64,000 nucleotides of DNA from NCBI GenBank assembly GCA_025331435.1, contig JAIWNI010000091.1, forward strand, positions 50,082 to 114,081, in the 5' to 3' direction. The notes beneath the pieces are model-generated. The model ran no database searches. It had not been told where the DNA came from and was given only the letters and a program-made list of their open reading frames with translations. Both the position numbers and the translations under genes were made by a program. How positions within the stretch are numbered: position 1 is the first letter of the stretch; each line of letters begins with the position of its first letter. The DNA comes from Choanephora cucurbitarum. Lineage: Eukaryota > Mucoromycota > Mucoromycetes > Mucorales > Choanephoraceae. Of the stretch, positions 1 through 11,836 are shown piece after piece.

Positions 1-1393
1 ACAGCTGCATATGACTCGTATCAAGAGCATAAGTATACATTGAGAAACATTTATTACAGTTCTGCTCGCAATGTAAATAAAAGACGACATGGAATGATAC
101 AAAGGGAAGCTTATAATTAAACGTGCTCAGCTGAGAGGAGATATGACCGATAAGAACAGTAAGTACTACATATTATGTTTGTGGGTGACAGAGGCTATGG
201 GTTTGGCTTGTTTATTCGAATACACATTTATCTAGGTGATTCATGGAAAGCAAAGAATCATAGCCATTATATATCAGTGCGTACAAGCAACGAACATAAT
301 ATGTGTCAAATCTGTGTTTTCTGCTTTCAAAATATAAGCTGTCCATTAGGAATTGTAGAAAAAGATGGAAAAGAGAGTCTCAAGACGATCCATGGTACCT
401 CTGTATATATTGACACAACCTGTGCTCTTCGTTTAGCAAAACAATCCCATAAACCAAGAGACTCTCTGGCTGCCTTGGTCACTAGTATTTCCGGTGCATC
501 TAGACTGATTGATTCAATGATCATCAAAGTATTCGATTCTTCCCTGTAATCACAGCAATCTATTTTACAGTGTTTATTATTTTTTTTGGCCATTACTTCT
601 CTTAAATCAAAACAGGGCTAGGCTTAACGCTGATCGTGCGTATACCTTTTAGGATAAAGTACAAAATTACACTTTATCCAGTAGATCAATTTACTAATTC
701 TTTCAAATTAATGTTTATAACTGTGTTAGTTACCGTATTTTTTATGTACATGCGAGTATCTTCTATTGATGAAAGTTTGATTTTCGGAACACTAATTCTG
801 TTTATTATATGTTTTGCGGCATGCAGTTACTTTACTCTCTCAGTATGTTTTAATGTTAACATCAGTGCAAAAATATAATGATACTTTCTTCAATGAGCCA
901 AACAGAAAAGAAAAGGAACTGAAAACAGCCGCTTGGATTCAATATATCATACATTTGATTTAATATACCCACTTTTTTACTACAACTATCGAATAAGCGA
1001 GCTAAAATCATGCACAACAATCCTTTTTATGTCACATCACAATAGGAATAAACAAAGTATCTCCAATCCCTGACGTTTAACCAAATTTTATTGAAGTCTT
1101 ATGTAACAATAAAAAGGAAATACTTGTAAACGGGGAGGACAAGCTGCTTTGCTTTGTTTGGAAGTGCGGTCTCTTAATACTTTCATTCTTTTTCCTTCTT
1201 TTTTTTTTTGCATGAAGAGTTCCCACTATAACCCAAATGGGGATTAAACCTTGTTTACTTACACCCTGAATTTACCCCAAAAAACTCTGATTATTCCCGC
1301 CCTATTACATAACCAGATTATGATATGATTAGATGTTATTCTTTTTCTTTCTTTCTTTCTATATTTACTCATTTTCTTCTATCTGATATCCTA
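1..1393. other. Left-edge region and pyruvate kinase upstream sequence
   Basis: I see no gene I can support here. An ATG-initiated 124-codon frame (175-549, +) overlaps an ATG-initiated 88-codon frame on the other strand (327-593, -). Neither resembles a family I know, and their overlap means at most one can be real. The frame at 636-878 has no ATG at its start. The 200 bp before the pyruvate kinase start is rich in pyrimidine runs and C blocks, which would fit a promoter and leader, but I can name no specific site. Confidence 0.4.
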
Positions 1394-3526
1394 ATGCTTT
1401 CAAATACACCAACCTCTGGCTTGCAATGGATTGCCGAAATGGACGTGGATGTGAGCACTTCCGCTGCTAGAAAATCAACTATCATTGGCACTATTGGTAA
1501 GTCTATCATTTGAAAGCAAACAGGCTGATGTATAAATGAACCACAACAATAGGTCCAAAGACAAACAGTGTAGAAATGATTACTCAGCTTCGTAATGCTG
1601 GGTTAAATGTTGTTCGCATGAACTTTTCCCATGGCTCCTATGAGGTATATATCATGTCTGGATGACAGCAATCTGGGATAAACAGAAGGCTTAGTAAACA
1701 AATCACTTTCATGTACTTTTTTTTTTCTGAGAATAGTACCATCAATCAGTGATTGAAAACACTCGCAAGAGCTGTCAAAGTAAGTGACTTGAAGCATTAA
1801 CACTATAACATGAGGTATCTTTTCTCAATGACTTTATTTTAAAATCAAGTGTATCCTGGAAGACCCACAGCAATTGCACTTGATACCAAAGGCCCTGAAA
1901 TTAGAACTGGTTTGATGAAAGATAATGTTGAGGTAAATCTATTTTTTTTTTGTCTTTTTGCACATATATTGATAAAGATGATAGATTGAAATTAAAGCTG
2001 GCCATGAATTCACTTTAACTGTCAATGACCAATATAAGGAGAACTGCGATGATCAATACATATACATTGATTACAAGAATCTCCCTAAAGTGATTGAGAA
2101 AGGAAAAGTTGTCTTTGTGGATGATGGCATTCTTTCCCTTGAAGTGACCGAAGTTTTAGAAGACGGTGTTCGAGTAAAAGCTTTAAATCACGGCAAGCTA
2201 TCCTCTCGCAAAGGTGTCAACCTACCCGGCACACCTGTTGATCTTCCTGCTTTATCAGAAAAAGACAAAGCCGATTTACAATTTGGTGTACAGAACAAGG
2301 TAGACATCATCTTTGCCTCATTTATTCGTCGTGGCCAAGATGTCAAGGACATAAGAGAGGCTTTAGGAGAAGCAGGAAAGAACATCAAGATTATCTCAAA
2401 AATTGAGAATCATCAAGGAGTCGAAAACTTTGACGACATCTTGGAGCAAACAGACGGCATCATGGTTGCTCGTGGTGTAAGCGGAAAACATGACAATTTA
2501 GATATTCAAATATAGCTTATCTTTGTTTAGGATATGGGTATCGAAATTCCTTTGGAGAGAGTATTCATTGCTCAAAAAATGATGATTGCAAAATGCAACC
2601 TTGTAGGCAAACCTGTTATTTGGTATGTGTATATGGGGTACATTTAAAAAGAGCTTTAATTCATATAGCTAATATCAACAGTGCTACTCAAATGTTGGAA
2701 TCAATGACTGTAAGTTTATCAGCTTATATCTGTAATGTGTGTGCGTATTAACCCAGCTTTAGCAAAACCCTCGGCCTACACGTGCCGAAGTTTCTGATGT
2801 AGCTAATGCTATCTTAGATGGCGCAGACTGTGTCATGCTTTCAGGCGAAACAGCTAAGGGTGCTTATCCTATTGAAGCTGTTCATACAATGCATCAGACA
2901 TGTCTTCTAGCTGAATCTGTCATATTTTATCCTCATCTTTTCAACCAGCTGCGAGCACTTACACCTTTGCCTACTAGTACTACTGAGACAGTTGCATGTG
3001 CTGCTGTCAACGCTGCTCATGAACAAGGCGCTAAAGCCATCGTTGTGCTTACTACTTCCGGCAAATCTGCTCGGTTGATCTCTAAGTATCGACCTAGTAT
3101 TCCTATCATTGTGGTTACTCGTAACCCGCAGACTGCCCGTCAAGCTCATCTTCACCGTGGATGTTTTCCTTTCTATTACCCTACTGCTTCTTCTAAAGAA
3201 GCAAGTCGCTTAAGCGCCTCTTATAGTAAGGATTATCTCAGCCCTCTTGATTTAGCTCCTTGGCAAGATGATGTAGATGCTAGAATTAAATGGGGTAAGA
3301 GAAGCAAAAGATTGAGATGACTTTATACTAAAGAAAAACAATAAAACATTAGGTATGGAGCAGGCTATCAAGTATGGGTAAGTGAATTATCCTTTTTATT
3401 CAAAACAAATCATAGGCTAATCTGTGTCATAGATTCATCGGGCATAATGAGCCTATTATAGCTGTCCAAGGATGGAGAGGAGGTCTAGGCAACACAAATA
3501 CGTTACGTATACTGATCTCGCCTTAA
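1394..3526 (+). CDS. Pyruvate kinase (10 exons)
   Basis: Catalyses phosphoenolpyruvate + ADP to pyruvate + ATP, the last step of glycolysis, in the cytosol. Exons by eye: 1394-1496, 1553-1644, 1737-1779, 1850-1932, 1985-2476, 2531-2622, 2682-2709, 2763-3294, 3353-3377, 3433-3526. All junctions are GT-AG and the spliced frame closes at 527 aa, slightly longer than the roughly 500 aa of yeast Pyk1. Family signatures are in order: TIIGTIGPKT near the N-terminus, [23 protein letters not shown], the ISKIEN catalytic lysine block, [21 protein letters not shown] and [11 protein letters not shown]. The C-terminal allosteric domain carries [15 protein letters not shown]. The start is taken at 1394; an in-frame ATG at 1325 would add 23 hydrophobic residues that the family lacks. 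An insertion near 3180-3230 (serine-rich, before WQDDVDARI) lengthens the C domain relative to yeast. Confidence 0.95.
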
Positions 3527-4002
3527 TCAACATTTGCTTTATAAAATGCTTATTTTACTAATAGAATGTTGTGCGTAAGAATTTACTTTTCATGTGTTGT
3601 GATTCAGGATTGGAAGTACTATGCTATTCTAAAACTATAGGTGTGCATATTGCCATAAAAGTCATGTCAGGAACACGAAATATGACCTATCCTTGTACCA
3701 ATGAGCTTGTGTCATAATATCAGATCGTCATTTGGCTTAAACAGAGAAAGCATACAAAAGAAATGAACCTGAGAATTACAGTTTTTTGATAGACATGCAG
3801 CTACTTTCAGTTCTTATATTTCTTGTGTTAACTCGTCAAACGAGTTGTTATTTCTTTTACAAGAGACATAGTGGCTCAAGGTTGCTTGTATATATATTCA
3901 ACCAAAGACAAAAGACATTCAATGTAGTATTATATATAAAGTATTATATTTTATTTAAACAAAAGCATTGCTTTTTAAGATACATTTACAGGATCAGGCA
4001 AT
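3527..4002. terminator. Convergent 3' region, pyruvate kinase / EF-1alpha
   Basis: The two highly expressed genes converge here, so this stretch must hold both 3' UTRs. For the minus-strand EF-1alpha gene an AATAAA poly(A) signal reads at 3950-3955, about 50 nt after the stop. I see no gene here. Confidence 0.55.
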
Positions 4003-5522
4003 TTATTTCTTACCAGCCTTGGCAGCAGCCTTGGTGACCTTACCAGCCTTGTCAACCTTTTCGACGGCCTTAATGACACCGACGGCAACGGTTTGACGCA
4101 TATCACGGACGGCGAAACGACCGAGAGGAGGGTAGTCAGTGTAAGCTTCAACACACATGGGCTTGGAAGGAACCATCTTGACGATAGCAGAGTCACCGCT
4201 CTTGACAAACTTAGGAGCATCCTCGAGCTTCTTACCTTCAAGGATAGAGAAAAGTTAGAAATGTTTAAAGAGGTAAAGAGGTCCATATGGATACCTCTTT
4301 ACAGCCAAAATTTCGATTTTAAAAAAAATCGAAAAATTGACAACATTTTTAAAAAATTAAAACGGAGTTTGAACTTACCAGAACGACGGTCAATCTTTTC
4401 AATCAATTCAGAGAACTTACAGGCGATGTGAGCAGTGTGACAATCGAGGACAGGAGCGTAACCAGCACCAATTTGACCAGGGTGGTTCAAGATAATAACT
4501 TGAGCAGTGAAAGAACCGGCTTCCTTGGCGGGGTCATTCTTGGAGTCGGAACAGACGTTACCACGACGGATATCCTTGACGGAAACGTTCTTGACGTTGA
4601 AACCGACGTTGTCACCGGGGAGACCTTCAGTGAGGGTTTCGTGGTGCATTTCGACGGACTTAACTTCAGTGGTGACGGCAGCAGGAGCGAAAGTGACAAC
4701 CATACCAGCCTTGATAACACCAGTTTCAACACGACCAACGGGAACAGTACCGATACCACCGATCTTGTAGACATCTTGGAGGGGAAGACGGAGAGGCTTG
4801 TCGGAAGGACGAACAGGGGGTTCGATGGCATCGATGGCTTCGAGGAGAGTCTTACCGGTCTTTTCACCAGCCTTGGTTTCCTTCTTCCATCCCTTGAACC
4901 AGGGCATGTTGGTAGATTCATCCAACATGTTGTCACCGTGCCAGCCAGAAATGGGGACGAAGGGGACAGCCTTGGGGTTGAAACCGATCTTCTTGATGAA
5001 GGAGGAGACTTCCTTGACGATTTCAGTGTAACGGGCTTCGGACCACTTGGTGGTATCCATCTTGTTGATAGCAACGATCAATTGACGGACACCCAAGGTG
5101 AAGGCAAGAAGAGCGTGTTCACGGGTTTGACCATCCTTGGAGATACCAGCTTCGAATTCACCAGTACCACCAGCAATGATAAGAATAGCACAATCGGCTT
5201 GAGAAGTACCGGTAATCATGTTCTTGATGAAATCACGGTGACCGGGAGCATCAATAACGGTAACGTGGTACTTGGGGGTTTCGAACTTCCAGAGAGCAAT
5301 ATCGATAGTGATACCTCTTTCACGTTCAGCCTTAAGCTTGTCAAGAACCCAGGCGTACTTGAAGGAACCCTTACCGAGTTCAGCGGCTTCCTTTTCGAAC
5401 TTTTCAATGGTACGCTTGTCAATACCACCACACTTGTAAATCAAGTGACCGGTGGTGGTAGATTTACCAGAATCGACGTGACCAATAACGACAACGTTAA
5501 CGTGAGTCTTTTCCTTACCCAT
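4003..5522 (-). CDS. TEF1: Translation elongation factor 1-alpha (2 coding exons)
   Basis: GTPase that delivers aminoacyl-tRNA to the ribosomal A site in the cytosol. Exons are 5522-4379 and 4235-4003, joined in frame to 458 aa, the usual fungal length. The N-terminal GTPase domain shows GHVDSGKST (residue 14 on), [16 protein letters not shown] near 153 and the SGWHGD block. The beta-barrel domains follow. The last exon encodes the SGDSAIV...[19 protein letters not shown] region and a lysine-rich tail. The codon TCT-G|GT of SGKK spans the 143-nt intron. Codon use is strongly biased, which leaves a long open frame on the opposite strand (4428-5552) that I regard as an artefact. A second intron lies in the 5' UTR just before the ATG. 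The neighbouring pyruvate kinase is convergent. Confidence 0.98.
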
Positions 5523-5720
5523 TGTGACTATAGAAGCAAAAGCAAGAGTTAGTAGGCTTATTAAAAGAAGATGGATGGATGGATGGATGCGACGTTTACC
5601 TTCTTAAAATTGGATGATTAAAAGGGAAAGAAAAAAAAACTTTTGGAATGAAAAATTTTTCTTATATACCATTTTTTCCATATAATTTTCCCGAGTCAAC
5701 TATTTTTCTTAGAGCCAATT
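5523..5720 (-). promoter_or_regulatory. TEF1 promoter, TATA box and 5'-UTR intron
   Basis: Reading the minus strand, a TATATAAG box lies at about 5661-5668. Downstream a donor gtaaac (about 5599) and acceptor ctatag (about 5530) bound a roughly 70-nt leader intron carrying a canonical tactaac branch site. The acceptor is 7 nt before the ATG. The intron contains a (GATG)4 tandem at about 5572-5590. A leader intron next to the start codon is common in strongly expressed EF-1alpha genes. Confidence 0.65.
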
Positions 5721-6084
5721 GTACTGCTTGTATTTAAGTTTGCTGTGACTTAATATCTCTAGTTAGCGTAAACTGCCTGTAAAGGTTTAACGAAAGAGCA
5801 AAGAAAAATTTTTTATGCACTTACCTTAATCAGTCGCCCTTATGGCCCAATACGCTCAAGTACCCTTTTTCTTTGGGTGATTTATGGCCATACTTCTATT
5901 ACTATTGCGCTCTTCATATGTTTAACAATGATGACTGATATAGCTTATTGATTTTGTATGTCTCACTTCTTGAAACAGAAAGAAAAAAAGGTCAAATTGC
6001 ATGAATAAGTGATTTCTTTTGAGATTTATTACTTGTCAATGATTTCAGAAAAAAAAAGATGTATTCCAAGATGTCTAAAAGGGA
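5721..6084. other. Intergenic
   Basis: AT-rich sequence between the TEF1 promoter and the 3' end of the RGG-protein gene. I see no gene or repeat here. Confidence 0.5.
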
Positions 6085-6947
6085 TTAAAAGGGGTTTCTT
6101 CCGCCTCGACTACCTCGACTGCTTCCAGAAAATCCTCTACCTCGAAACCCTCCTCCTCGGCTGGTTTTATTGAAACTGCTATTACCACCTCGTCCGAATT
6201 GATTGTTCTTTTTTGGTGATACGTAGTTAATGATAGCCACCTGTGTAAGTTTGCCAGGCCAGCCAGGCCAACCTCCTGGTGTATTTGGGTTTCTCATACT
6301 AGGCTCAAATTTGATTTTTCCTTCTTTGACAGCTTTTTCGAAATCACGACATTTTTTGCTCTTTCTTTTCTTGGCTGACTTCTTCTCGGCTGCTTCCTTT
6401 TCAATTTGCTGTTCAAGAGTTGGCAAATGGATAAGGCGATGAGGATAAACAGCCGTTGGATACGGCACGGTAGATTGCTCCATAAGAGTTGTATAATCAA
6501 TAACAACTTCCTTGATGCGAGCTACAAATTCTGGTTCTGTTTCGTCAAACTCATATTGCTGTTGTTCAGATATTGCTTTTGAAAGATTATCTGTATCATC
6601 TTTTGCGTCAGCAAGAGTGACTTTAGCAACGGGTTGGCTTGAAAATAAGCGAAAAGCAAATTCCTCTTCTTGCTGTTCGTTTCCATTATCTTCCACCTGC
6701 ATCATATCTTTTTTTGAAAAAAATTATATGGATGAAACAAGTATATCATCAAAAGAACCTTACCTGTCTTTTCTTTTTCCTCTTCGTCTTCTTGACCACC
6801 TAACAGATTTTGCATAAGCAAGTCCATTCTTCGTGCTTCTTCTTTTATCTCTTGCTCATCGATGAATTCTTCATTAAAAATATCACTTCGTGAGCTGACT
6901 TGCGTGTTTGGTCCAGTAACACCTGAGGTTCTCTTCGATCTATACAT
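6085..6947 (-). CDS. RGG-box protein of unknown function, conserved-looking (2 exons)
   Basis: Exons 6947-6764 and 6707-6085 join in frame to 268 aa. In order it shows a basic N-terminus (MYRSKRTSG), an acidic, glutamate-rich stretch, a central FAFRLFSSQPV motif, a lysine-rich helix (EKKSAKKRKSKK), a GGWPGWPGK loop, and a C-terminal glycine/arginine tail with at least six RG/RGG units ending GGRNPF. RGG tails usually bind RNA and are arginine-methylated, so a nuclear or nucleolar RNA role is inferred. The central motif recalls the fungal DUF2011 family, but I cannot confirm this. The open frame extends upstream of the chosen ATG without another ATG, so a short 5' exon may be missing. Confidence 0.75.
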
Positions 6948-8542
6948 GCGCAAAATAAGATCTTGTACATCTCTAGTTAAATGTTTGCGAGATCGACTTA
7001 CACCATCCTGCCTTTTACTGCCTTATGAAGCTTGTTTTAACCCAAAAAAGAAATCTTTTTTCTTATAAAACCGAATTATTTTTTCTTTGCTTGTGACTGG
7101 ATCAGAGCAACTATGAAAATAGACTGCAATTTGGTTAGACGTATGTAAAGCGCTGAAAATACATGAAGGAACTTTGTTCATGAACTAGTTTTGATCCAAA
7201 ATGTTCCTGATTCTTGTCAAAGTTTATTGTTATAGCAAGATAAAAATCTTCTATCATAGATTTTCTGTCCAAAAAAAAAGCATTTTTTTAATGCACTTAA
7301 TTGGTCTTAGCCTAAGTCTCGGTACAATATCTTTTAATTGGTTTTGAGAATGTCTCTCTTTTCAATGATAAGACACATAGGCACATTCAGTGACATTCAC
7401 GTTTGGACAAAAAGTCCACTACAAGTGCAGAATCAATAAGCACTGCTAGAATCATGAACTGATTAACTTCCAAATTAGGATAAAATAGATCGAAACGACA
7501 TGTAACACTGATTTCTGTAAAAGCGTATAAAGAGCCTCAAATGCCATCGTTACTTGAACACCTTCTTCATCTTCGCATTATCATACCTATTACAGTGGAG
7601 CTGTTACCTAATGTAGTACATTTATTTTTGCTCTATTTTGGTTATTCCTAAGCATACTAATTAATAAAGCGTTTTGTTACAGCTTCAGGTGTTGAAATGC
7701 GATACAAATCTATTCATTAGTTGCTTTCAGCTGAAGAGGGAAACTATTCAATTGTACTTAATTGCTTTTTCAAGGAGCAATGTCAATAGTCCTCTTACTC
7801 GAAATAATGGGGATTTATCAGATAAAATGAACCATCGAACAGAGATGTATTTGCTGATGTTGAAAGCAAGCCTCTGCTTAGTGGCATCATATGACCTCTA
7901 AAACCATATCTTTGTATTCTGCAACAGCATAATATAACAATGCAAAACATGGCAACGCAAGATCTAAATGCGACTTTTCAGGTTTTCATAATGATATGTT
8001 GATATGTTTTCAGGCACGAATAATTTCGTACACAGCTGATACCATGTAAAGTTTCATCTTGCAATGACTAAATTGTCTACTTGGCCAGAGTTGAATTGTA
8101 ATTTGTTGCAAAGAAATGAAGATGGCTCTAAAAACATTACAAGTTGAAAGGTGCATAAAAAAAAACTAACTTGTGTAACCTATCTTCAAGGTCAAGACAT
8201 CTGAAAAGTAGATAGAACTTTTGAGCTGCTCCAGCAAAAGTAACAGGGAAAGCCTTACTATCTATATTAACCATTGTGGCAGATCTCTTTTTTTAATAGA
8301 AAAAATGTATCATATATGACAGATGTTTCTATGGAAGTTGAGTAGAAACTAACATACTATCAGGCTTACATAGTTGTGTCTGTGTCAGTGAATGCTACAA
8401 TAATGTACATGCAGCATCAAGCCAGAATGCCTTCAAATCATCAACCAACTTCCTGTCGGTTTAAGGGCGCGCTTTGTAATTTTTAAAGTTGAAACAAAGT
8501 GGCAGTTAAACAACTAGTACGTCTCTTTTTTTCTTTTAATAA
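6948..8542. other. Intergenic between divergent genes
   Basis: About 1.6 kb separates the minus-strand RGG protein from the plus-strand helicase and must hold both promoters. A 75-codon frame at 7674-7901 looks random. The 22 bases before the helicase ATG are T-rich. I see nothing else here. Confidence 0.5.
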
Positions 8543-11500
8543 ATGGACAAGACACACTTTGAAGAGACGATCAAATCTCTAAATGAGGTTCAACAACAAG
8601 CTGTACGCTCCGAATCCAAGCACTTGCAAATCTTAGCTGGCCCTGGATCAGGCAAGACAAGAGGTAAGATGATTGTTGCTGTTCAGCTCATTCACTCACT
8701 TGAAATCCTTCAGTCCTTACAGCACGTGTGGCCTCACTTGTGATCGAAAAAGGAATTGCTCCAGGACAAATCATTGTAGTCACATTTACCAACAAAGCTG
8801 CAAACGAAATGAAAGAACGTTTAGTAAAGCTTATAGGTGAAAAGAATACAGAAAGACTACTTCTAGGCACCTTCCATACTCTTTGTTCACGCATCCTCAG
8901 AAGATTTGGTAGCTTGGTCAATGTTGATCCCTCTTTTACCATTGCTGACACTCAGACAAGGTAAGTCAACTTTAACTTGATCAAGCTTATTCTTTGTCTC
9001 TTATCACAACATATTATAGCCAAGAGATCATAACACAACTACGCTCCGATCCTAAAACACCCATTGATGATTTTACTCGTACAAAGCAAAAAGTCGGTAG
9101 GTTTTTTGCTTAACACAGTAGACGATGCGATTCTAATGAGCCATCCTTAAGGTGCTATTTGGGGCTTGATTAGCAAGGCGAAAAGTAAAGGATATACAGC
9201 TGCTAGATATGCCAAAGATTTTGGTTCTGAGTTTAAGACTAAAAACATTGCAATCTTATACACAAAATATGAAGAAAAATTGGAGCAGCTCAATCTGGTT
9301 GTAAGCGAAAAAAAAAAAGAAATGCTATGAAAGACAGCCGATGAAGCCTAATGCTTATATATAGGATTTTGATAACTTATTGCTCAAAGGCTGTGAATTA
9401 TTTGTAAAGAAAAAAGATGTATTGAGCAATATAAAGGCAGTTCTAGTGGATGAGGTATGATGTAGTTGCTCTCTATTTTCTATTGATGATTGAGCTTAAC
9501 CTTATATCAGTATCAAGATACAAATGTTGTACAATACGATTTGATAAAACTAATTATGACTCAAGTCAACGACAAGATTATCACTATCGTTGGCGGTAAG
9601 TAACTGTGCAATAGAGCCTTTCTTTCTTGACTAACTATTATGTACGGTAGATCCTGATCAATCTATTTTTGGCTGGAGAAGTGCAGAACCCAAGAATTTT
9701 AACAAAATGGTATGCGACTTTGACAAGACGATGGCTATTCATATGGAGCAGAATTATCGAAGTACTAGTACCATTCTTGACAGTGCTTTGCATGTCATTA
9801 GCCAAGGTAAGGATTGCTTGTGTCTGTTTTGTATGGTCTTCTTAAACTACATACCATGCTGTTAGATAGAACAAGAATTGACAAGGCCTTATATACAAAT
9901 AATCCTAAAGGCATACCTATTGTATTGAACAGACCAAAAAACGAATTCAGCCAGGCAACTTTTGTAGCAAAAGAAATCAGTAGAGTTATCAAGTATTCTA
10001 AAGGTCTGATCAACTACAAAGATATTGCTGTTTTGATGAGAATGAACTTCATCTCGCAACAGTTTGAACAAGTATTTAGAAGCCACAAAATCCCATTTAC
10101 AATCGTCAGTAGCAAACCTTGAAAAAATGGAAGCAAACCAGCAAAAAGAGACTCATAAGTTATTGTTTTTAGGTTGGTGGTGATCGTTTCTTTGACCGCG
10201 TCGAAATCAAAGACGTAATTTGTTATCTGCGCTTTGCTTATAATCCATGCGATTATCTGAGCTTTGCTAGAATAGTGAATGTACCAAGACGAGGCATTGG
10301 CGCAGTTACCTTGAAGAAGCTAGTTGATTTTAACGATAAGCAAGGAGGTAGCATTTTGGATTCTCTACAGAAAATTGTCACCGGAAAAGACAAATCAGTA
10401 GTATCTCCTGCCGTATCGAAGAAACTGAAAGGTCTTGTTGATATTTGTTCTGAAATTAGACGATTGATAGATGAAAGGGAAGAAATGCATGAGATTATTC
10501 GTTATATTGTGGAAGCTACTGAGTACAAAGAATACCTTAAAGAGCACCATTTTCAAGATCATGAGTCTCGTTGGAGCAACATAGGTGAACTGATATCGAT
10601 TGCTAAGGGCAAGCCTAATGAAGAAGAATACAAAGATTCTGAATCAGAGTTAAATGAAAGTACAACTGTTATTGATATGGAAGAAGAGGTTGATGACAAT
10701 TCACCAAAGGGACATGCAACAATTACAGAAGACGGTGTTACTATAATCGAGATGGAAGAGGAACCTGATGACGTTGAGGAGGTAGACGTTACTGAAGCAA
10801 CAGAGTAAGTCACTATTGTCAAGTTCGTTTGCAATTTTCTTCTAATTAAGCTAAATGTCACCCAAAGTGAGGACAGATCCCAATCTCAAGCCAAGCAATC
10901 TCAATTTGAAACTCACCCATCCTCTTCCAGCAGCCAAAGCCAGAACTTTACCGACAATGATGACCTCTTTGATGTGAAAGATCCTGTTGCTGACTTCCTG
11001 GAGTATTGCTCATTATGTTCTAATCAAAAAGAACTTGAAGAAGCAGAGGGTGGTGTAAGTTTGTCGACACAACACAAAGTTTCCTGTGCATTTAACTGCT
11101 TATTATTAGAAAGTTACTATTGCTACTCTTCATTCATCAAAAGGTAGTATAAAAAAGAAAGAGAGAGAGACGGAGAGAAAGATGCAGAATAATTAGCAGT
11201 AAGAAAAAGAACTAACGCATATTCTCTTTTAGGTTTGGAATGGCCTTGTGTTTTTATTGCTACATGTAACGAAGGTGTTATTCCCCATTCTATGGCTGAA
11301 GATGTATCCGAAGAAGGGTAAGTGGTGATAAAGAAAATCTAAAATCAACTTTTCTAACATATTTTGTTAATTAGTCGATTGCTCTATGTTGGCATGACTC
11401 GGTCTAAATGTGAGAAGCAAACCTGCAATTGTCTTGAGCCTATCTAACACACTCTTTGTTTTTTCTTTGATAAGTCTTGCTATATTGTGTTTCGCCTATA

Positions 11501-11836
11501 GAACGTAATTCTTGGGGACGCATTGAGACTGAATCCATGTCGGGTTACTTGAGAAATTTAGATCGTAGCTTGTACACAACAACTGTTCCTGATTGGGACG
11601 ATTCTGTTAGGGCTATGCTTGCTACTACAATTGACAAGCCTATTCCTCCTCCTGATAGCGAACTAGTTACAACAAAAAAAGGAAAGAAAACCAAGAACGA
11701 CGAGAACTACAATAACCGAGACAGCAACACTATGCGCTTTGAATTTAAACGCAATTGCGAACAATTTGGCGGCTTCACTTCTGCTTCTACGCTATATCGG
11801 CAATCTGATAACAAGCGTTTCAAAAAGCACAATTGA
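8543..11836 (+). CDS. UvrD/Rep-family (SF1A) DNA helicase, Srs2-like (14 exons)
   Basis: An ATP-driven 3'-5' DNA translocase. Fungal members (Srs2) strip Rad51 filaments and act in recombination and repair in the nucleus. Exons: 8543-8663, 8714-8960, 9020-9096, 9152-9300, 9365-9454, 9511-9595, 9651-9806, 9866-10104, 10173-10804, 10868-11054, 11110-11143, 11233-11317, 11375-11409, 11475-11836. They close in frame at 832 aa. The motifs run in order: Q motif LNEVQQQAV, Walker A AGPGSGKT, Ia VTFTNKAANEMKERL, TFHTLCSRILRRF, Walker B VLVDE|YQDTN (split by an intron), GDPDQSIFGWR, QNYRST, ATLHSSKGLEWP and GRLLYVGMTRSK. An acidic insert (exon 9 end) and a Q/S-rich linker sit before motif V. The C-terminus is short compared with yeast Srs2 (over 1100 aa), so the long Rad51/SUMO-PCNA-binding tail appears absent. 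One donor is the weaker GTCAGT. Confidence 0.93.

Noticed and set aside
636..878. 80-codon hydrophobic frame
   Set aside because: It starts with GTG, not ATG, in AT-rich DNA; hydrophobicity is expected from T-rich sequence. No splice partners seen.
1325..1393. Upstream in-frame ATG of pyruvate kinase as a signal-bearing start
   Set aside because: It would add a phenylalanine/serine-rich stretch that is simply translated pyrimidine-rich leader; pyruvate kinase is cytosolic.
4487..5074. 195-codon minus-strand frame inside EF-1alpha
   Set aside because: Shifted frame of the real gene, serine/proline/leucine-rich shadow.
4428..5552. 374-codon frame antisense to EF-1alpha
   Set aside because: It exactly shadows the EF-1alpha exon; strong codon bias removes stop complements. 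It has a biased serine/threonine/glycine/aspartate composition and no family.
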